A stretch of 63,790 nucleotides of DNA from Betaproteobacteria bacterium (GCA_903970165.1 CAJCHZ010000071.1:1-63790), one strand, 5' to 3'; positions 9,471-17,598 are shown, counted from the stretch's first letter. Numbers and translations are program-made. The notes: generated by a model from the sequence alone, not told the origin.

Positions 9471-9902
9471 TCAGACGGCACCCAACCATTTAACGGAGAA
9501 ACTACCGGCTAAGGCGTTCGCGAATGTTTGATCCGCGGTGACGAGTACGCCTTTGGATTCAACGGCGAGCGCAATATAAAGGCGGTCGTAGACGGTACGG
9601 TCGTAAATGACGGCTTTATTAAATGCCGAATCGAGGAGATGGGCGGAACGAAACGCGGGTATTTTTCTCCGCCGAAGAGAGTTCGGCCCGGCTTCCGCGG
9701 CGGATTGCGTTGTGCGGCCGCGACGGATGGCTTTCCACAGGATGTTGGCCAATTCGATCCACAAAAAATCGGGCACGATAATCCGGATCTTTCCAGCCGT
9801 CCAATCACTGAGGAGCGCTAAGGCTTCCAGGGTAAGGGGCTCTTGAGAAGAAGGGAGAATCCACTTTGCTGCGACCCTCGCATCGATTACGAAGGTGTTC
9901 AA
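9471..9902 (-). CDS. vapC: VapC-type PIN-domain toxin
   Basis: A 143-residue PIN-domain ribonuclease. The acidic metal-binding residues are in place: Asp7 (FVIDARVAAKW), Glu50 (FLWIELANILWKA), an Asp in VYDRLYIALA and a final Asp in LVTADQTFANAL. Toxins of this family cut tRNA or rRNA when freed from the antitoxin. Its start codon overlaps the antitoxin stop by four bases (ATGA), the usual arrangement for translational coupling. Confidence 0.9.
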   Translation of the reverse strand: MNTFVIDARVAAKWILPSSQEPLTLEALALLSDWTAGKIRIIVPDFLWIELANILWKAIRRGRTTQSAAEAGPNSLRRRKIPAFRSAHLLDSAFNKAVIYDRTVYDRLYIALAVESKGVLVTADQTFANALAGSFSVKWLGAV

Positions 9903-10150
9903 CGATCGCGATCCTCACGCAGCATTTCCTCTGTCGAAGGAAACGGTTCGAGCCCAGGCGAAGGCATGGCCCGCAGTTTTTCCAATTTCTTATAGAGCTT
10001 GCGCCGGGCACGCAGCTCCTTTTCGGTGGGAATGCTGTCCTCCAGTAAAGATAACACCTCGGCCGCGATCGAGCGGCGCTGGTTTCTGGCGCGCTTGCGC
10101 AAAGCCTCGTACAGTTCCTTTGGAACATTCTCAACGTATAGTGTAGGCAT
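9899..10150 (-). CDS. vapB: VapB/FitA-like ribbon-helix-helix antitoxin
   Basis: An 83-residue antitoxin encoded just upstream of the PIN toxin. The N-terminal MPTLYVENVPKELYEALRKRA is a ribbon-helix-helix DNA-binding segment, followed by RRSIAAEVLSLLE. The C-terminal half is charged and Pro/Glu-rich, as expected for the toxin-binding tail. It should bind the operon promoter as a complex with the toxin. It reads away from the neighbouring oxidoreductase gene's stop, so the promoter must lie in the 41 bases between 10151 and 10191 or within that gene's end. Confidence 0.88.
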   Translation of the reverse strand: MPTLYVENVPKELYEALRKRARNQRRSIAAEVLSLLEDSIPTEKELRARRKLYKKLEKLRAMPSPGLEPFPSTEEMLREDRDR

Positions 10151-10191
10151 AGGGGTGTTTCAAGAAGCCCGGAGAAGCGCAACGGCGGAGT

Positions 10192-11742
10192 TCAGGCCCA
10201 GCCGGGGCGGTATTCGCGCTTTAGGTAATCGTTAGCCTGGGCTACGTTGGTGACACGCATGAGACCGCCATCGTAGTTGATCTTTTTTCCGGCACGGAGC
10301 GCCACGACACCGAGGAGCATGACTTCCGTCAGGCGCGCAGCGTACTCGAAAGGACAAGAGCCTTCGGCCTTGCCCTTTGCTGCGTTCACCCAGTTCATTT
10401 CGTGGTCTTCGTGTTCAATGCGCGGAAGCTTTTGCGGGGGCTTGCCGTAGGAATCGTGAAGGGACTTGGGCAGCAAACGAGGATGCCGGCCGTACGTTTC
10501 GTGGAGCAGTTTGCCTTTGCTGCCGATCAGGAGGGCGCCGCCTCCTTTATCGAGCTCTTCATCACCGAGTTCCGTGGGTTTGTTGGGCATGAGGCCGCCG
10601 TCGTACCAGGTGAGCTTCACCGGCGGCATGGAGCCGCGCGCCGGGAATTCGTAAAACGTTTGTGTGGCATGAGGATAAGAGACGCCGTTGAAAGGGGTCG
10701 AAACGGTCTCGACGGTCGTGGGTAAGCCGAGGTTGAGCGCCCATACGGAGTGGTCGATGAGGTGCGCACCCATGTCGCCGATGGCGCCCATGCCCCAGTC
10801 CGACCAGCCGCGCCAATTAAAGGGATGATAGATGGGGTGATAATCCACACGCGGAGCGACACCAAGAAAAAGATCCCAGGATAGTTGGTCAGGGACGGGG
10901 TAATTGCCGGCCATGGCCGCGGCGAGCCGGGCATCGACACCCGGGCCGTTCCAACGGAGCGTGTCAGCCGACTCTTTCAGAGCTTCCGGCCGAGGGACGC
11001 CTTGAGGCCAGTAGCCGAGGGGACGGTCGGTCCAGACATGGACGTCGCGGACTTCGCCGATGGCCCCGGCTTGAATGTATTCGACCACGGTGCGGGCGTC
11101 GTCGAGCGAATGGCCCTGGTTGCCCATTTGGGTGGCAACTTTGGTTTCTTTAGCACGCTTTGCGAGCTGCCGGGCTTCGTCGATGGACCACGTGAGCGGC
11201 TTTTGAACATAAACATGCTTGCCGAGGGCCATGGCGGCTAACGCGATGGGAGCATGCATGTGGTCGGAGGTCGCGACGAGAACGGCATCGATGTCCTTTT
11301 GCTTATCGAGCATTTCGCGATAGTCCTGGTAGCGCTTGGCTTTAGGGAGATGCTCGTTCTTGAGGCGGATCATGGCTTCGAGGCGGGTTTTGGCTTTGAC
11401 GGCGTCGAACTCGCCAGGGGGTTGGCCGGGCGCCGGCTGAGGATTTGGCTGTTCGAGGCGTGCTTGCAGCTTGGTAATATCGGTTTCGAGGTGGTCAAAA
11501 CCTTTGTTGGCATAACCCCAGTCCACGTCGCAGAGAGCAACGATGTTTTGGCTGGAGAGATTAATCAGATTGGCGCGGCCCATGCCGCCGACTCCGACGC
11601 CGGCGATGTTGAGCAGGTCACTGGGAGCGGTATAGCCGCGTCCGAGAACGTGCCTTGGAACGATGGCGATGGCGGCGCCGCCGGTGGCGACATTCGTCAA
11701 GAATCTGCGGCGCGAGACCGCGGAGGCTTTTTTACTACCCAT
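10192..11742 (-). CDS. TAT-exported Gfo/Idh/MocA-family oxidoreductase
   Basis: A 516-residue NAD(P)-dependent oxidoreductase with a twin-arginine signal (SRRRFLTNVATGGAAIAIV). A Rossmann fold follows (NIAGVGVGGMGRANL), with the family EKP-like motif here as VYVQKPLTWSIDEARQLA and the HAPIALAAMALGKHVY segment. The substrate is probably a sugar or sugar derivative, since this exported subgroup is common in polysaccharide-degrading Acidobacteria, Planctomycetes and Bacteroidetes. An insertion near residues 95-130 (Pro- and Lys-rich) is larger than in cytoplasmic members. The gene stands alone. Confidence 0.88.
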   Translation of the reverse strand: MGSKKASAVSRRRFLTNVATGGAAIAIVPRHVLGRGYTAPSDLLNIAGVGVGGMGRANLINLSSQNIVALCDVDWGYANKGFDHLETDITKLQARLEQPNPQPAPGQPPGEFDAVKAKTRLEAMIRLKNEHLPKAKRYQDYREMLDKQKDIDAVLVATSDHMHAPIALAAMALGKHVYVQKPLTWSIDEARQLAKRAKETKVATQMGNQGHSLDDARTVVEYIQAGAIGEVRDVHVWTDRPLGYWPQGVPRPEALKESADTLRWNGPGVDARLAAAMAGNYPVPDQLSWDLFLGVAPRVDYHPIYHPFNWRGWSDWGMGAIGDMGAHLIDHSVWALNLGLPTTVETVSTPFNGVSYPHATQTFYEFPARGSMPPVKLTWYDGGLMPNKPTELGDEELDKGGGALLIGSKGKLLHETYGRHPRLLPKSLHDSYGKPPQKLPRIEHEDHEMNWVNAAKGKAEGSCPFEYAARLTEVMLLGVVALRAGKKINYDGGLMRVTNVAQANDYLKREYRPGWA

Positions 11743-11991
11743 AGGATTGCTCCCTTCGTTTCTTCGGGCATTATCGCTCTCTCAGAGGCACATTGCGAGA
11801 TAACTTTGCCACTGGATATCCTGGGAGATTCCATACGCATCAAAGGAATTGGCAACCGTCAACCGTCGAGCGCCTACGTGGAGCGCCTCGGCCTTGTCCG
11901 GCGGAATACAGGCAACAATTCTTAGGCCTGAGTCTCCGATTGCCGCGAACCGCCTGAACAGGCTAAAATAGCAGGTTGGAGGCATGGCTTA

Positions 11992-12231
11992 GTGTTGACT
12001 ATTCGTTTGTCCAGGATTGGGAAGAAGAAAAAGCCGTTTTACCGCGTTGTGGTGATTGAGAGGACACGGCCCCGAGACGGTCGCGTCGTGGAAGCGGTGG
12101 GAACGTACGATCCGCTCAAGAAACCCGCGGAGATCAAGCTGGACGCTGAACGCATCAAGCACTGGCTTGGTGTGGGTGCGCAGCCCAGCGACACCGTTCG
12201 CAGCTTTATTCGCCTGCAGAAGATCGCGTAA
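11992..12231 (+). CDS. rpsP: 30S ribosomal protein S16
   Basis: A 79-residue small-subunit protein that binds 16S rRNA early in assembly. The diagnostic start LTIRLSRIGKKKKPFYRVVV is intact, followed by RDGRVVEAVGTYDPL. I used the GTG at 11992 because GGAGG lies nine bases upstream; the next codon, TTG, is the alternative. It heads the rpsP-khpA-rimM cluster, a conserved order that usually continues with trmD and rplS. Confidence 0.97.
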   Translation: MLTIRLSRIGKKKKPFYRVVVIERTRPRDGRVVEAVGTYDPLKKPAEIKLDAERIKHWLGVGAQPSDTVRSFIRLQKIA

Positions 12232-12323
12232 TCCCAGCGAAGTCCCGGCTCTTGCGCGCCTCTGGAGATAACAGGGGGCGCGTTCTCACGTCCTGGGGAA
12301 GTTGAGCAGGAAGAGGCTGAAAG

Positions 12324-12557
12324 ATGAAAGAGCTGGTCGAAGCCATCGCAAAGTCACTCGTGGACCACCCAGAAGAGGTGCAAGTAAGGGCTGTCGACGG
12401 CTCGCAGGTCACCGTTCTTGAACTACGGGTGCATCCCGAAGACCTAGGCAAGGTGATTGGGCGGCAGGGACGCACGGCCAAAGCGGTCCGAACCTTGCTG
12501 GGGGCGGCGGGCATGAAACTGAAGAAGCGCTACACGCTCGAGATACTCGAAGATTGA
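12324..12557 (+). CDS. khpA: KH-domain RNA-binding protein KhpA
   Basis: A 77-residue single type II KH domain with the GxxG loop in VIGRQGRTAKAVRTLL. KhpA proteins bind many RNAs with KhpB and influence cell division and ribosome-related processes. The position between rpsP and rimM is the conserved genomic location for this family. The stop codon overlaps the TTG start of rimM. Confidence 0.95.
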   Translation: MKELVEAIAKSLVDHPEEVQVRAVDGSQVTVLELRVHPEDLGKVIGRQGRTAKAVRTLLGAAGMKLKKRYTLEILED

Positions 12558-13168
12558 GCGGCGAAGCGCAACGCTGGGTGATTGTCGCGAGGATTCTGCG
12601 GCCGCGTGGCAATAAGGGCGAAGTAGCTGCCGAACTCCTCACGGATTTTCCTGAACGGCTAATCAAGTTATCCGAAGTTTTTCTGGGCAGAAGCGGGAGA
12701 ACAGCTGCGGCGGAGCCGCGTTTGACGGCTGTAAAAGCCTGCTGGTTAAGCCAGAATCATAAAGGGCAGGCGGTGTTTCACTTGGAAGGGTGCAACTCGA
12801 TCTCCGAGGCGGAGAAGTTCCGCGGGCTCGACGTGCTGCTGCCGATTGAAAAACGGGTGACACTAGCGGCTGGACAATATTTCGTGGATGATCTGGTTGG
12901 CTGTTCGGTGTTCGAACACGTTAATGAGTCTTCCGTGGTTTCCTCCTTACCTTCGCAGCCCTGCGCGACGTCTTTGCTTGGCACGGTTCGAGACGTTCAA
13001 TTTACCGGAGAGGGTGTTTCCGGCACGCCTATTCTCGCTCTCGATTCTCCCGGCGGCGAACTGCTAATTCCTTTGGCTGAAGATATCTGTAAACGAATCG
13101 ATATCGTCGCCCAGCGAATTGATGTGGTCCTGCCAGAAGGCCTGCGCGATCTGAACGAAAAAAACTAA
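12554..13168 (+). CDS. rimM: Ribosome maturation factor RimM, with an internal insertion
   Basis: Assists maturation of the 30S head by binding S19. The N-terminal barrel is recognisable from WVIVARILRPRGNKGEVAAELLTDFPERL, and the PRC-barrel half from QYFVDDLVGCSVF to LLGTVRDVQFTGEG and ELLIPLAEDICKRID. It starts with TTG overlapping the khpA stop (TTGA). At 204 residues it is longer than usual (about 170-180): about 14-17 extra Ser/Pro-rich residues sit between VFEHV and LLGTVRDV. They are encoded by a stretch resembling intergenic repeat DNA rather than protein-like sequence (about 12925-12975). The frame is kept, so the gene is probably functional. Confidence 0.93.
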   Translation: MSGEAQRWVIVARILRPRGNKGEVAAELLTDFPERLIKLSEVFLGRSGRTAAAEPRLTAVKACWLSQNHKGQAVFHLEGCNSISEAEKFRGLDVLLPIEKRVTLAAGQYFVDDLVGCSVFEHVNESSVVSSLPSQPCATSLLGTVRDVQFTGEGVSGTPILALDSPGGELLIPLAEDICKRIDIVAQRIDVVLPEGLRDLNEKN

Positions 13169-13201
13169 GTACAGTTCACACCACGGAACTCTTTGGTGGA
13201 G

Positions 13202-16200
13202 TTAGTGGACATCGATTGTGGTGACGCTGAGCGCCGGAAGCGAGATCGTCAACGACGAGCCGCTTACGGCCATCGTCCCGATGGACACCGGCGCGATGGT
13301 CGATTGCAATTGTGCTGTTGCCGCGGTCATTTGGTAGAGGTACGCGGTGCCTGAGAGCGACTGCCCATTGATCGCCGTCAGCTGCGCTGAAGTCGAGCGA
13401 TTAATGGCTACGAACACGACGCGGCCCGGCGTCGTGCTATCCGTGCTGGCGTACACCATCACATTTCCGACGTTGCTGGACGTGGCTTGCAGCGAAGTGT
13501 CGCCGAAGCAGGCATTCGCTCCATCGAAGCCGCGATAGGCCCGGAAGCCAGCCAAAATGTAGGGCTGCGTGCTGTAGAGCGGCCACAAACTAGCAGCAAA
13601 CAGTCCTTGCGCCCCAAAAACTCCCAGATTGTCGGCTTGTGCGATCGTTCCGGCGATGTGATTGGACCCGCCATTGTTGTACTCGGTCACAGAGAGCTTC
13701 ATTCCGGGATTTTCGGCGGCAATCTTCGATTGCAGGCGCCCCAGCATGTTAATGCCTTCCCCACCGAGGGTCTCCACGATCCACGGGTTGCTGTTGCCCG
13801 TGTCCGTCCACGTCGGATCCCACAAATCCCGCGGACTTTGCACGATCAACTGGACCTGTGCGTCGGTCAGTGTAGTCCCGGTCATATCGGTGATGCGTGT
13901 CCCGTTCGAGTCATACACTTCTGCGTACCAATGGAAATCGTAGACGTCCACCAGCGGCGCGCCATACGTTGTCGAAGCGGCATGCAAGCCCGTCAAGTAT
14001 TTATCGGCAAACCAATTATTGCCATTCGGCGTGGGGCTCAGTGTGGGGTCGCCCTGCCAACTGTAGATTCCTTCAAAACCGTAATTCACGGGCCCAAAGA
14101 TCACCAGATTCGAAAAATGGCTCGCCGGCGTCTGCGCATTCTTGCTCAAGCCTTTCAACGCCGCGGAAAGGTTGACAGTTTTGCTGACAAAGGCGGCCGA
14201 GGAAACGTTCGTAGAGCCTTGAATCTCCTGATGGGTGGAGTTCCACAGGTCCGGCTCATTGTCGAGACTTATGAACGTCGGCTCCGTGGGATTGGCGCCA
14301 AAAATATCGGCACTGAGAAAGTCCTGGTCCAGCGCCCACGCAAACTCGTCCAGGTAAACATGGTTGTCCGTCGAAGCGGCCGGAGGCGTCAGCGTGAACG
14401 GCGCGCTGGACGCGGTGCTTTTTTGGTCCACCGTGGGCCGGAAATATGGCAAGTTCGGAAACGGCATCGGCACTTGTACTACCGTAGTATCAATGGATAC
14501 ATAACCCTGCATTTGCAGCGTTATCAGGCTGGCCATGTTCTTCGATTGATTTCCGCTGATGAACGAGCTCACCGCTTCCGCGGGAATGCTCGCGTTGCAA
14601 CTTCCGTTGCAAAGGTAATCGTCGTTTTCATATAAGTAGTCGCTGCCGGCATTGGAAGCGTTGTTGATCCAGTTGTAGGCCGTCCAGCGATCGCCGCCGT
14701 CGCGATCGAAGGTCAGTAATGGTGGTGCACCGGTCACGCCGGAATAAAAATTGAGTCCGTAAATGTACGGCGAAATCGGGTGTGTGACCGAGGGATTGAC
14801 TGTGATCGTGACGTCGGGGGGCACGCTCGCCTGAGGAGTCGCAGAAGCTTGTGTGGAGTTGGCGCTCGTTCCGGCGGCGTTCGTTGCGGACACAACGTAG
14901 TAGTAGGCCGTTCCATTCGTGAGGCCCGTGTCGATGTAGCTCGCTGTCGTGGGCGTCGCTATTTGTGAATAGGAGCTCCCGCTGGTGGTGCTGCGTAGCA
15001 CGTTGTAGCTCGTTGCCCCTGTGCTGGCGTTCCAACTCAGAGCCACTTGCGCGTTGCCCGCAGTGGCTTCTAAGCCTGTCGGCGTGGACGGAGGAGCCGG
15101 CGGCGCAACGGGCGTAGCACTCACTTGCGTCGAATTCGCACTTTCACCAGCGGCGTTGAGTGCCGAGACGACGTAGTAGTAGGCCGTGCCGTCGGTCAGG
15201 CCGGTATCGGTATCGCTCGTTGTGGTCGGTGCGGCGACTTGGGCATACGGTCCGCCGCTCGTGGTGCTGCGCTTTACATGATAACTCGTTGCGCCGGTGC
15301 TTGCGGTCCAGCTTAGGCTAATTTGAGCGTTTCCTGCAGTCGTTTGCAAGTTCGTGGGTGCCGCTGGCGGCATGGCAGGTGCAACGGGTGTAGCGCTCAC
15401 TTGCGTCGAATTCGGACTTTCGCCCGCGGCGTCTAACGCCGAGACAACATAGAAGTAAACCGTGCCATTGGTCAGGCCGGTGTCCGTATACGTCAGAGAG
15501 GTGGGCGCTGAAATCTGCGTATACGGTCCGCCGCTAATCGTCGCGCGTTTTACACGATAGCTCGTTGCCCCGGCGCTTGCCGTCCAGATAAGGCTTACTT
15601 GGGCATTGCCTGCAGCGGCCTGCAAGCCAGTCGGCGCCATGGGTGGCATGACCGGTGCCGCGGGCGTGGCACTCGCTTGAGTCGAATTGGCGCTTTCGCC
15701 GGCCGCATTTAGCGCCGAAACGACGTAGTAGTAGGTCGTGCCGTTCGTGAGCCCGGTGTCTGCGAAGCTCGTCGTTGTCGGCGCGGAAACCTGCGTGTAA
15801 GGTCCGCCGCTGGTCACCGCTCGTTTTATGTGGTAACTCGTTGCGCCGGTGCTCGCTGTCCAGATAAGGCTGACTTGCGCATTGCCCGCGGTCGCTTGCA
15901 GCCCCGTAGGCGCACTGGGCACTGTTACAGGCGCTGCAGGAGTCGCGCTCGCTTGAGCGGAGTTGGCGCTTTGTCCCTCGGCGTTGAACGCCGAGACAAC
16001 GTAGAAGTAGGTTGTCCCGTTTGTGAGGCCGGTATCGGTGTAGGCGTTCGTTGCGGGCAAAGCAATTTGCGTGTAGGGCCCGCCGCTCACGGTGGAGCGT
16101 TTTACGTAATAGCCGGTGGCTCCGCTGCTTCGGGTCCAAGCCAGGCTGATTTCCCCGTTCCCAGCGTTAGCCAGCAAGCCGGTTGGCACGGCAGGAGCCG

Positions 16201-16333
16201 TTTTTCCACCGCCACCATCGCCGCCGGAGTTTCCACCGCCAGAGTACACGCCAGCGCAGCCGGATAGTAGGACCACGAGCAGGCTCACAGCCGCTACTCC
16301 GAGTTTTTCCCGGAAACGAAAACGCTGCGCCAT
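13202..16333 (-). CDS. GH44 glycosidase lipoprotein with five fibronectin type III repeats
   Basis: A 1043-residue surface protein. The N-terminus is a lipoprotein signal with lipobox LLSGC (Cys26), then a Gly-rich linker. Five tandem fibronectin type III domains of about 93 residues (roughly residues 48-510) follow, each beginning like PTGLQATAGNAQVSLIWTAS. The rest is a glycoside hydrolase family 44 catalytic domain. The family acid/base glutamate is likely Glu693 (SLDNEPDLW) and the nucleophile Glu884 (SVTEYNNGG). Family members cut cellulose, xyloglucan or related beta-glucans. The fibronectin repeats probably hold the enzyme away from the membrane. The gene sits between rimM and trmD, breaking the usual ribosomal cluster, on the opposite strand. 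Confidence 0.87.
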   Translation of the reverse strand: MAQRFRFREKLGVAAVSLLVVLLSGCAGVYSGGGNSGGDGGGGKTAPAVPTGLLANAGNGEISLAWTRSSGATGYYVKRSTVSGGPYTQIALPATNAYTDTGLTNGTTYFYVVSAFNAEGQSANSAQASATPAAPVTVPSAPTGLQATAGNAQVSLIWTASTGATSYHIKRAVTSGGPYTQVSAPTTTSFADTGLTNGTTYYYVVSALNAAGESANSTQASATPAAPVMPPMAPTGLQAAAGNAQVSLIWTASAGATSYRVKRATISGGPYTQISAPTSLTYTDTGLTNGTVYFYVVSALDAAGESPNSTQVSATPVAPAMPPAAPTNLQTTAGNAQISLSWTASTGATSYHVKRSTTSGGPYAQVAAPTTTSDTDTGLTDGTAYYYVVSALNAAGESANSTQVSATPVAPPAPPSTPTGLEATAGNAQVALSWNASTGATSYNVLRSTTSGSSYSQIATPTTASYIDTGLTNGTAYYYVVSATNAAGTSANSTQASATPQASVPPDVTITVNPSVTHPISPYIYGLNFYSGVTGAPPLLTFDRDGGDRWTAYNWINNASNAGSDYLYENDDYLCNGSCNASIPAEAVSSFISGNQSKNMASLITLQMQGYVSIDTTVVQVPMPFPNLPYFRPTVDQKSTASSAPFTLTPPAASTDNHVYLDEFAWALDQDFLSADIFGANPTEPTFISLDNEPDLWNSTHQEIQGSTNVSSAAFVSKTVNLSAALKGLSKNAQTPASHFSNLVIFGPVNYGFEGIYSWQGDPTLSPTPNGNNWFADKYLTGLHAASTTYGAPLVDVYDFHWYAEVYDSNGTRITDMTGTTLTDAQVQLIVQSPRDLWDPTWTDTGNSNPWIVETLGGEGINMLGRLQSKIAAENPGMKLSVTEYNNGGSNHIAGTIAQADNLGVFGAQGLFAASLWPLYSTQPYILAGFRAYRGFDGANACFGDTSLQATSSNVGNVMVYASTDSTTPGRVVFVAINRSTSAQLTAINGQSLSGTAYLYQMTAATAQLQSTIAPVSIGTMAVSGSSLTISLPALSVTTIDVH
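14790..16186 (-). repeat. Tandem DNA repeats encoding five FnIII domains
   Basis: Five direct repeats of about 279 bases inside the GH44 gene. The encoded units share most residues, including ATSYHVKRSTTSGGPY and TGLTNGTTYYYVVSA segments. The first and last units are the most diverged, while units 2, 3 and 4 are very close to each other. That pattern fits recent duplication or gene conversion of the middle units. Confidence 0.85.
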
Positions 16334-16544
16334 CGCGTGACTCCTCTAGAGAGCTTCCAAAGGGCTGACGGGGACGATGAAATATTCCCAATAGGTTACG
16401 AAGCGTAGGCGAGGCTAGCAAGCTGTCCCGTGGTACAGAATTCGACCATGCACCCCCCACGGTCATGGGAAGGAGGCGGCTGCCCTAAAAAAAACCGAAA
16501 CGGCGAATAGCAGGTGGTTCCGCGTTTGGCTACACTGGCATAAC

Positions 16545-17357
16545 ATGCGTTTTGATTTGGTTACTATTTTTCCGGAATTTTTTGCCGGACCGCTTGATCA
16601 CGGCATTGTGCGCCGAGCGCAAGAGACAGGGCTCGTCGAAGTGCATATACAGGATCTGCGCGTGTTTACCAAAGATCGCCACCGGAGCGTGGATGACCGG
16701 CCCTTCGGAGGCGGCGAGGGAATGGTTCTGAAGCCGGAGCCGCTTTTTGAAGCCGTGGAAGCCTTGCTTGGTCGAGGTTTGGGAAGCGCCGCGCAGCCCC
16801 ATTCGCTTGAACCGAAGACGGCCATCGTTTTGCTGTCGGCTTCGGGGAAACTCTTCCGGCAGGAATCCGCGCGTCGCTTTGCGGAGCTGGATCGCATCGT
16901 CTTTCTTTGCGGCCGATACGAAGGCGTGGATGAGCGCGTGGCCGAGCACTTGGCCACCGAAGAAATTTCGGTTGGCGATTATGTGCTCAGCGGCGGCGAG
17001 CTCCCGGCGATGCTGGCCATCGATGCGGTTACCCGGCTGCTTCCAGGCGCGCTGGGAAATGAGGCGTCGTCGCAGAACGAATCATTCAGCGAGAATCCCA
17101 CCTCAGCGGGTGAATCGTCCTTTGTAGGGGCGCCCCCAGAACCTCAAGGCAGACTTGCCGACCGCGAGAATCGCGACTCGAAGGCCGTGCGTCACCTGCG
17201 GCTGGATTTTCCGCATTACACCCGACCGGCAGATTTTCGAGGTTGGAAAGTGCCCGACGTTTTAATCGGTGGAAACCATGCGGAAGTCGCAAAGTGGCGC
17301 CACGCTGCGGCGGTGGAGAAGACTCGGAGGAACCGCCCGGATTTGTTTTTGCGCTGA
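16545..17357 (+). CDS. trmD: tRNA (guanine-N1-)-methyltransferase TrmD, with a linker insertion
   Basis: Methylates G37 of tRNAs using S-adenosylmethionine through a trefoil-knot SPOUT fold; it prevents frameshifting. The start MRFDLVTIFPEFF is typical, followed by DRPFGGGEGMVLKPEPLFEA, the knot region IVFLCGRYEGVDERV, and SVGDYVLSGGELPAMLAIDAV. After GNEASSQNESFS there are about 37 extra residues (Pro-, Ser- and Arg-rich) before the conserved LDFPHYTRPADFRGWKVPDVLIGGNH. They occupy the mobile inter-domain linker and bring the length to 270 residues. The frame is intact and all core motifs are present, so activity is likely retained. Confidence 0.95.
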   Translation: MRFDLVTIFPEFFAGPLDHGIVRRAQETGLVEVHIQDLRVFTKDRHRSVDDRPFGGGEGMVLKPEPLFEAVEALLGRGLGSAAQPHSLEPKTAIVLLSASGKLFRQESARRFAELDRIVFLCGRYEGVDERVAEHLATEEISVGDYVLSGGELPAMLAIDAVTRLLPGALGNEASSQNESFSENPTSAGESSFVGAPPEPQGRLADRENRDSKAVRHLRLDFPHYTRPADFRGWKVPDVLIGGNHAEVAKWRHAAAVEKTRRNRPDLFLR

Positions 17358-17376
17358 AAAGCCCCCGCTGTATACT
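17349..17376 (+). promoter_or_regulatory. Candidate promoter for the leader peptide and ATP-grasp operon
   Basis: A -10-like TATACT at 17371-17376 and a weaker -35-like TTGCGC at 17349-17354 are separated by 16 bases, overlapping the end of trmD. The ATG of the Cys-rich leader ORF begins ten bases after the -10 box, so the transcript could be leaderless or nearly so. No ribosome site precedes that ATG. Confidence 0.45.
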
Positions 17377-17385
17377 GGATATTGG

Positions 17386-17514
17386 ATGAAATCCGCGACC
17401 AAGGCTGGGTTTTCGCGCAAATCCGAGACTGCTTGCGACGGCAAGAAGGCTTGCGCCTATCCATGCGCGTGTAAGTGTACCGTTTCGAGCGGCATGAGGA
17501 ATCCTTCGGTCTAG
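17386..17514 (+). CDS. Cys-rich 42-residue leader peptide (putative attenuator ORF)
   Basis: A short ORF of 42 codons between trmD and the ATP-grasp gene. It contains five cysteines; four fall in the nine-codon segment CAYPCACKC, with Cys codons at 17452, 17464, 17470 and 17476. There is no Shine-Dalgarno sequence, but a -10-like box lies at the spacing expected for a leaderless mRNA. The stop at 17512-17514 lies beyond the 5' arm of an alternative RNA helix (see the attenuator entry). This layout matches ribosome-stalling leader peptides such as trpL. Polycysteine, leaderless attenuator ORFs are known upstream of sulfur-assimilation operons in mycobacteria. A mature peptide product (for example a RiPP precursor for the adjacent ATP-grasp) is the less likely alternative. 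Confidence 0.55.
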   Translation: MKSATKAGFSRKSETACDGKKACAYPCACKCTVSSGMRNPSV

Positions 17515-17569
17515 CGCGAGTCTAAACCTCAAAGGATCCAGGGCCGCTCGGAATAAGCGGCCCTTTTTT
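17483..17569 (+). promoter_or_regulatory. Transcription attenuator with antiterminator helix
   Basis: Two mutually exclusive RNA structures can be drawn. The antiterminator pairs TTTCGAGCGGC (17483-17493) with GCCGCTCGGAA (17543-17553), 11 base pairs with one G-U. It encloses a second helix pairing 17498-17506 with 17532-17539 (eight pairs, one bulge). The terminator pairs GGGCCGCT (17541-17548) with AGCGGCCC (17556-17563), followed by six T. The 5' arm of the antiterminator is inside the Cys-rich ORF, 5-17 bases after its last Cys codon. A ribosome reading to the stop would mask it and let the terminator form. A ribosome stalled at the earlier Cys codons would leave it free and switch the operon on. 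Confidence 0.6.
17540..17569 (+). terminator. Intrinsic terminator of the attenuator
   Basis: A perfect GC-rich stem (GGGCCGCT / AGCGGCCC, plus an outer A-T pair), a seven-base loop and a T6 tract. It lies only 30 bases before the ATP-grasp start codon, a position that makes regulatory termination more likely than simple ending of trmD transcription. Confidence 0.85.
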
Positions 17570-17598
17570 ATTGTTATGCGAATGAGGAGCACAGTGCC

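Noticed and set aside
9471..10150. vapBC pair as an anti-phage or novel defence island
   Set aside because: A standard isolated VapBC module with overlapping genes; no other defence genes around it.
13487..14635. Plus-strand 382-codon ORF within the GH44 gene
   Set aside because: Antisense to the catalytic domain with both catalytic glutamates intact on the minus strand.
14790..16186. Regular repeats considered as a CRISPR array
   Set aside because: Units of about 279 bases without spacers, in frame and encoding FnIII domains.
17386..17514. Cys-rich ORF as a RiPP precursor for the neighbouring ATP-grasp enzyme
   Set aside because: Not excluded, but the overlapping antiterminator/terminator geometry explains the ORF better; no transporter, protease or second modification enzyme is present.
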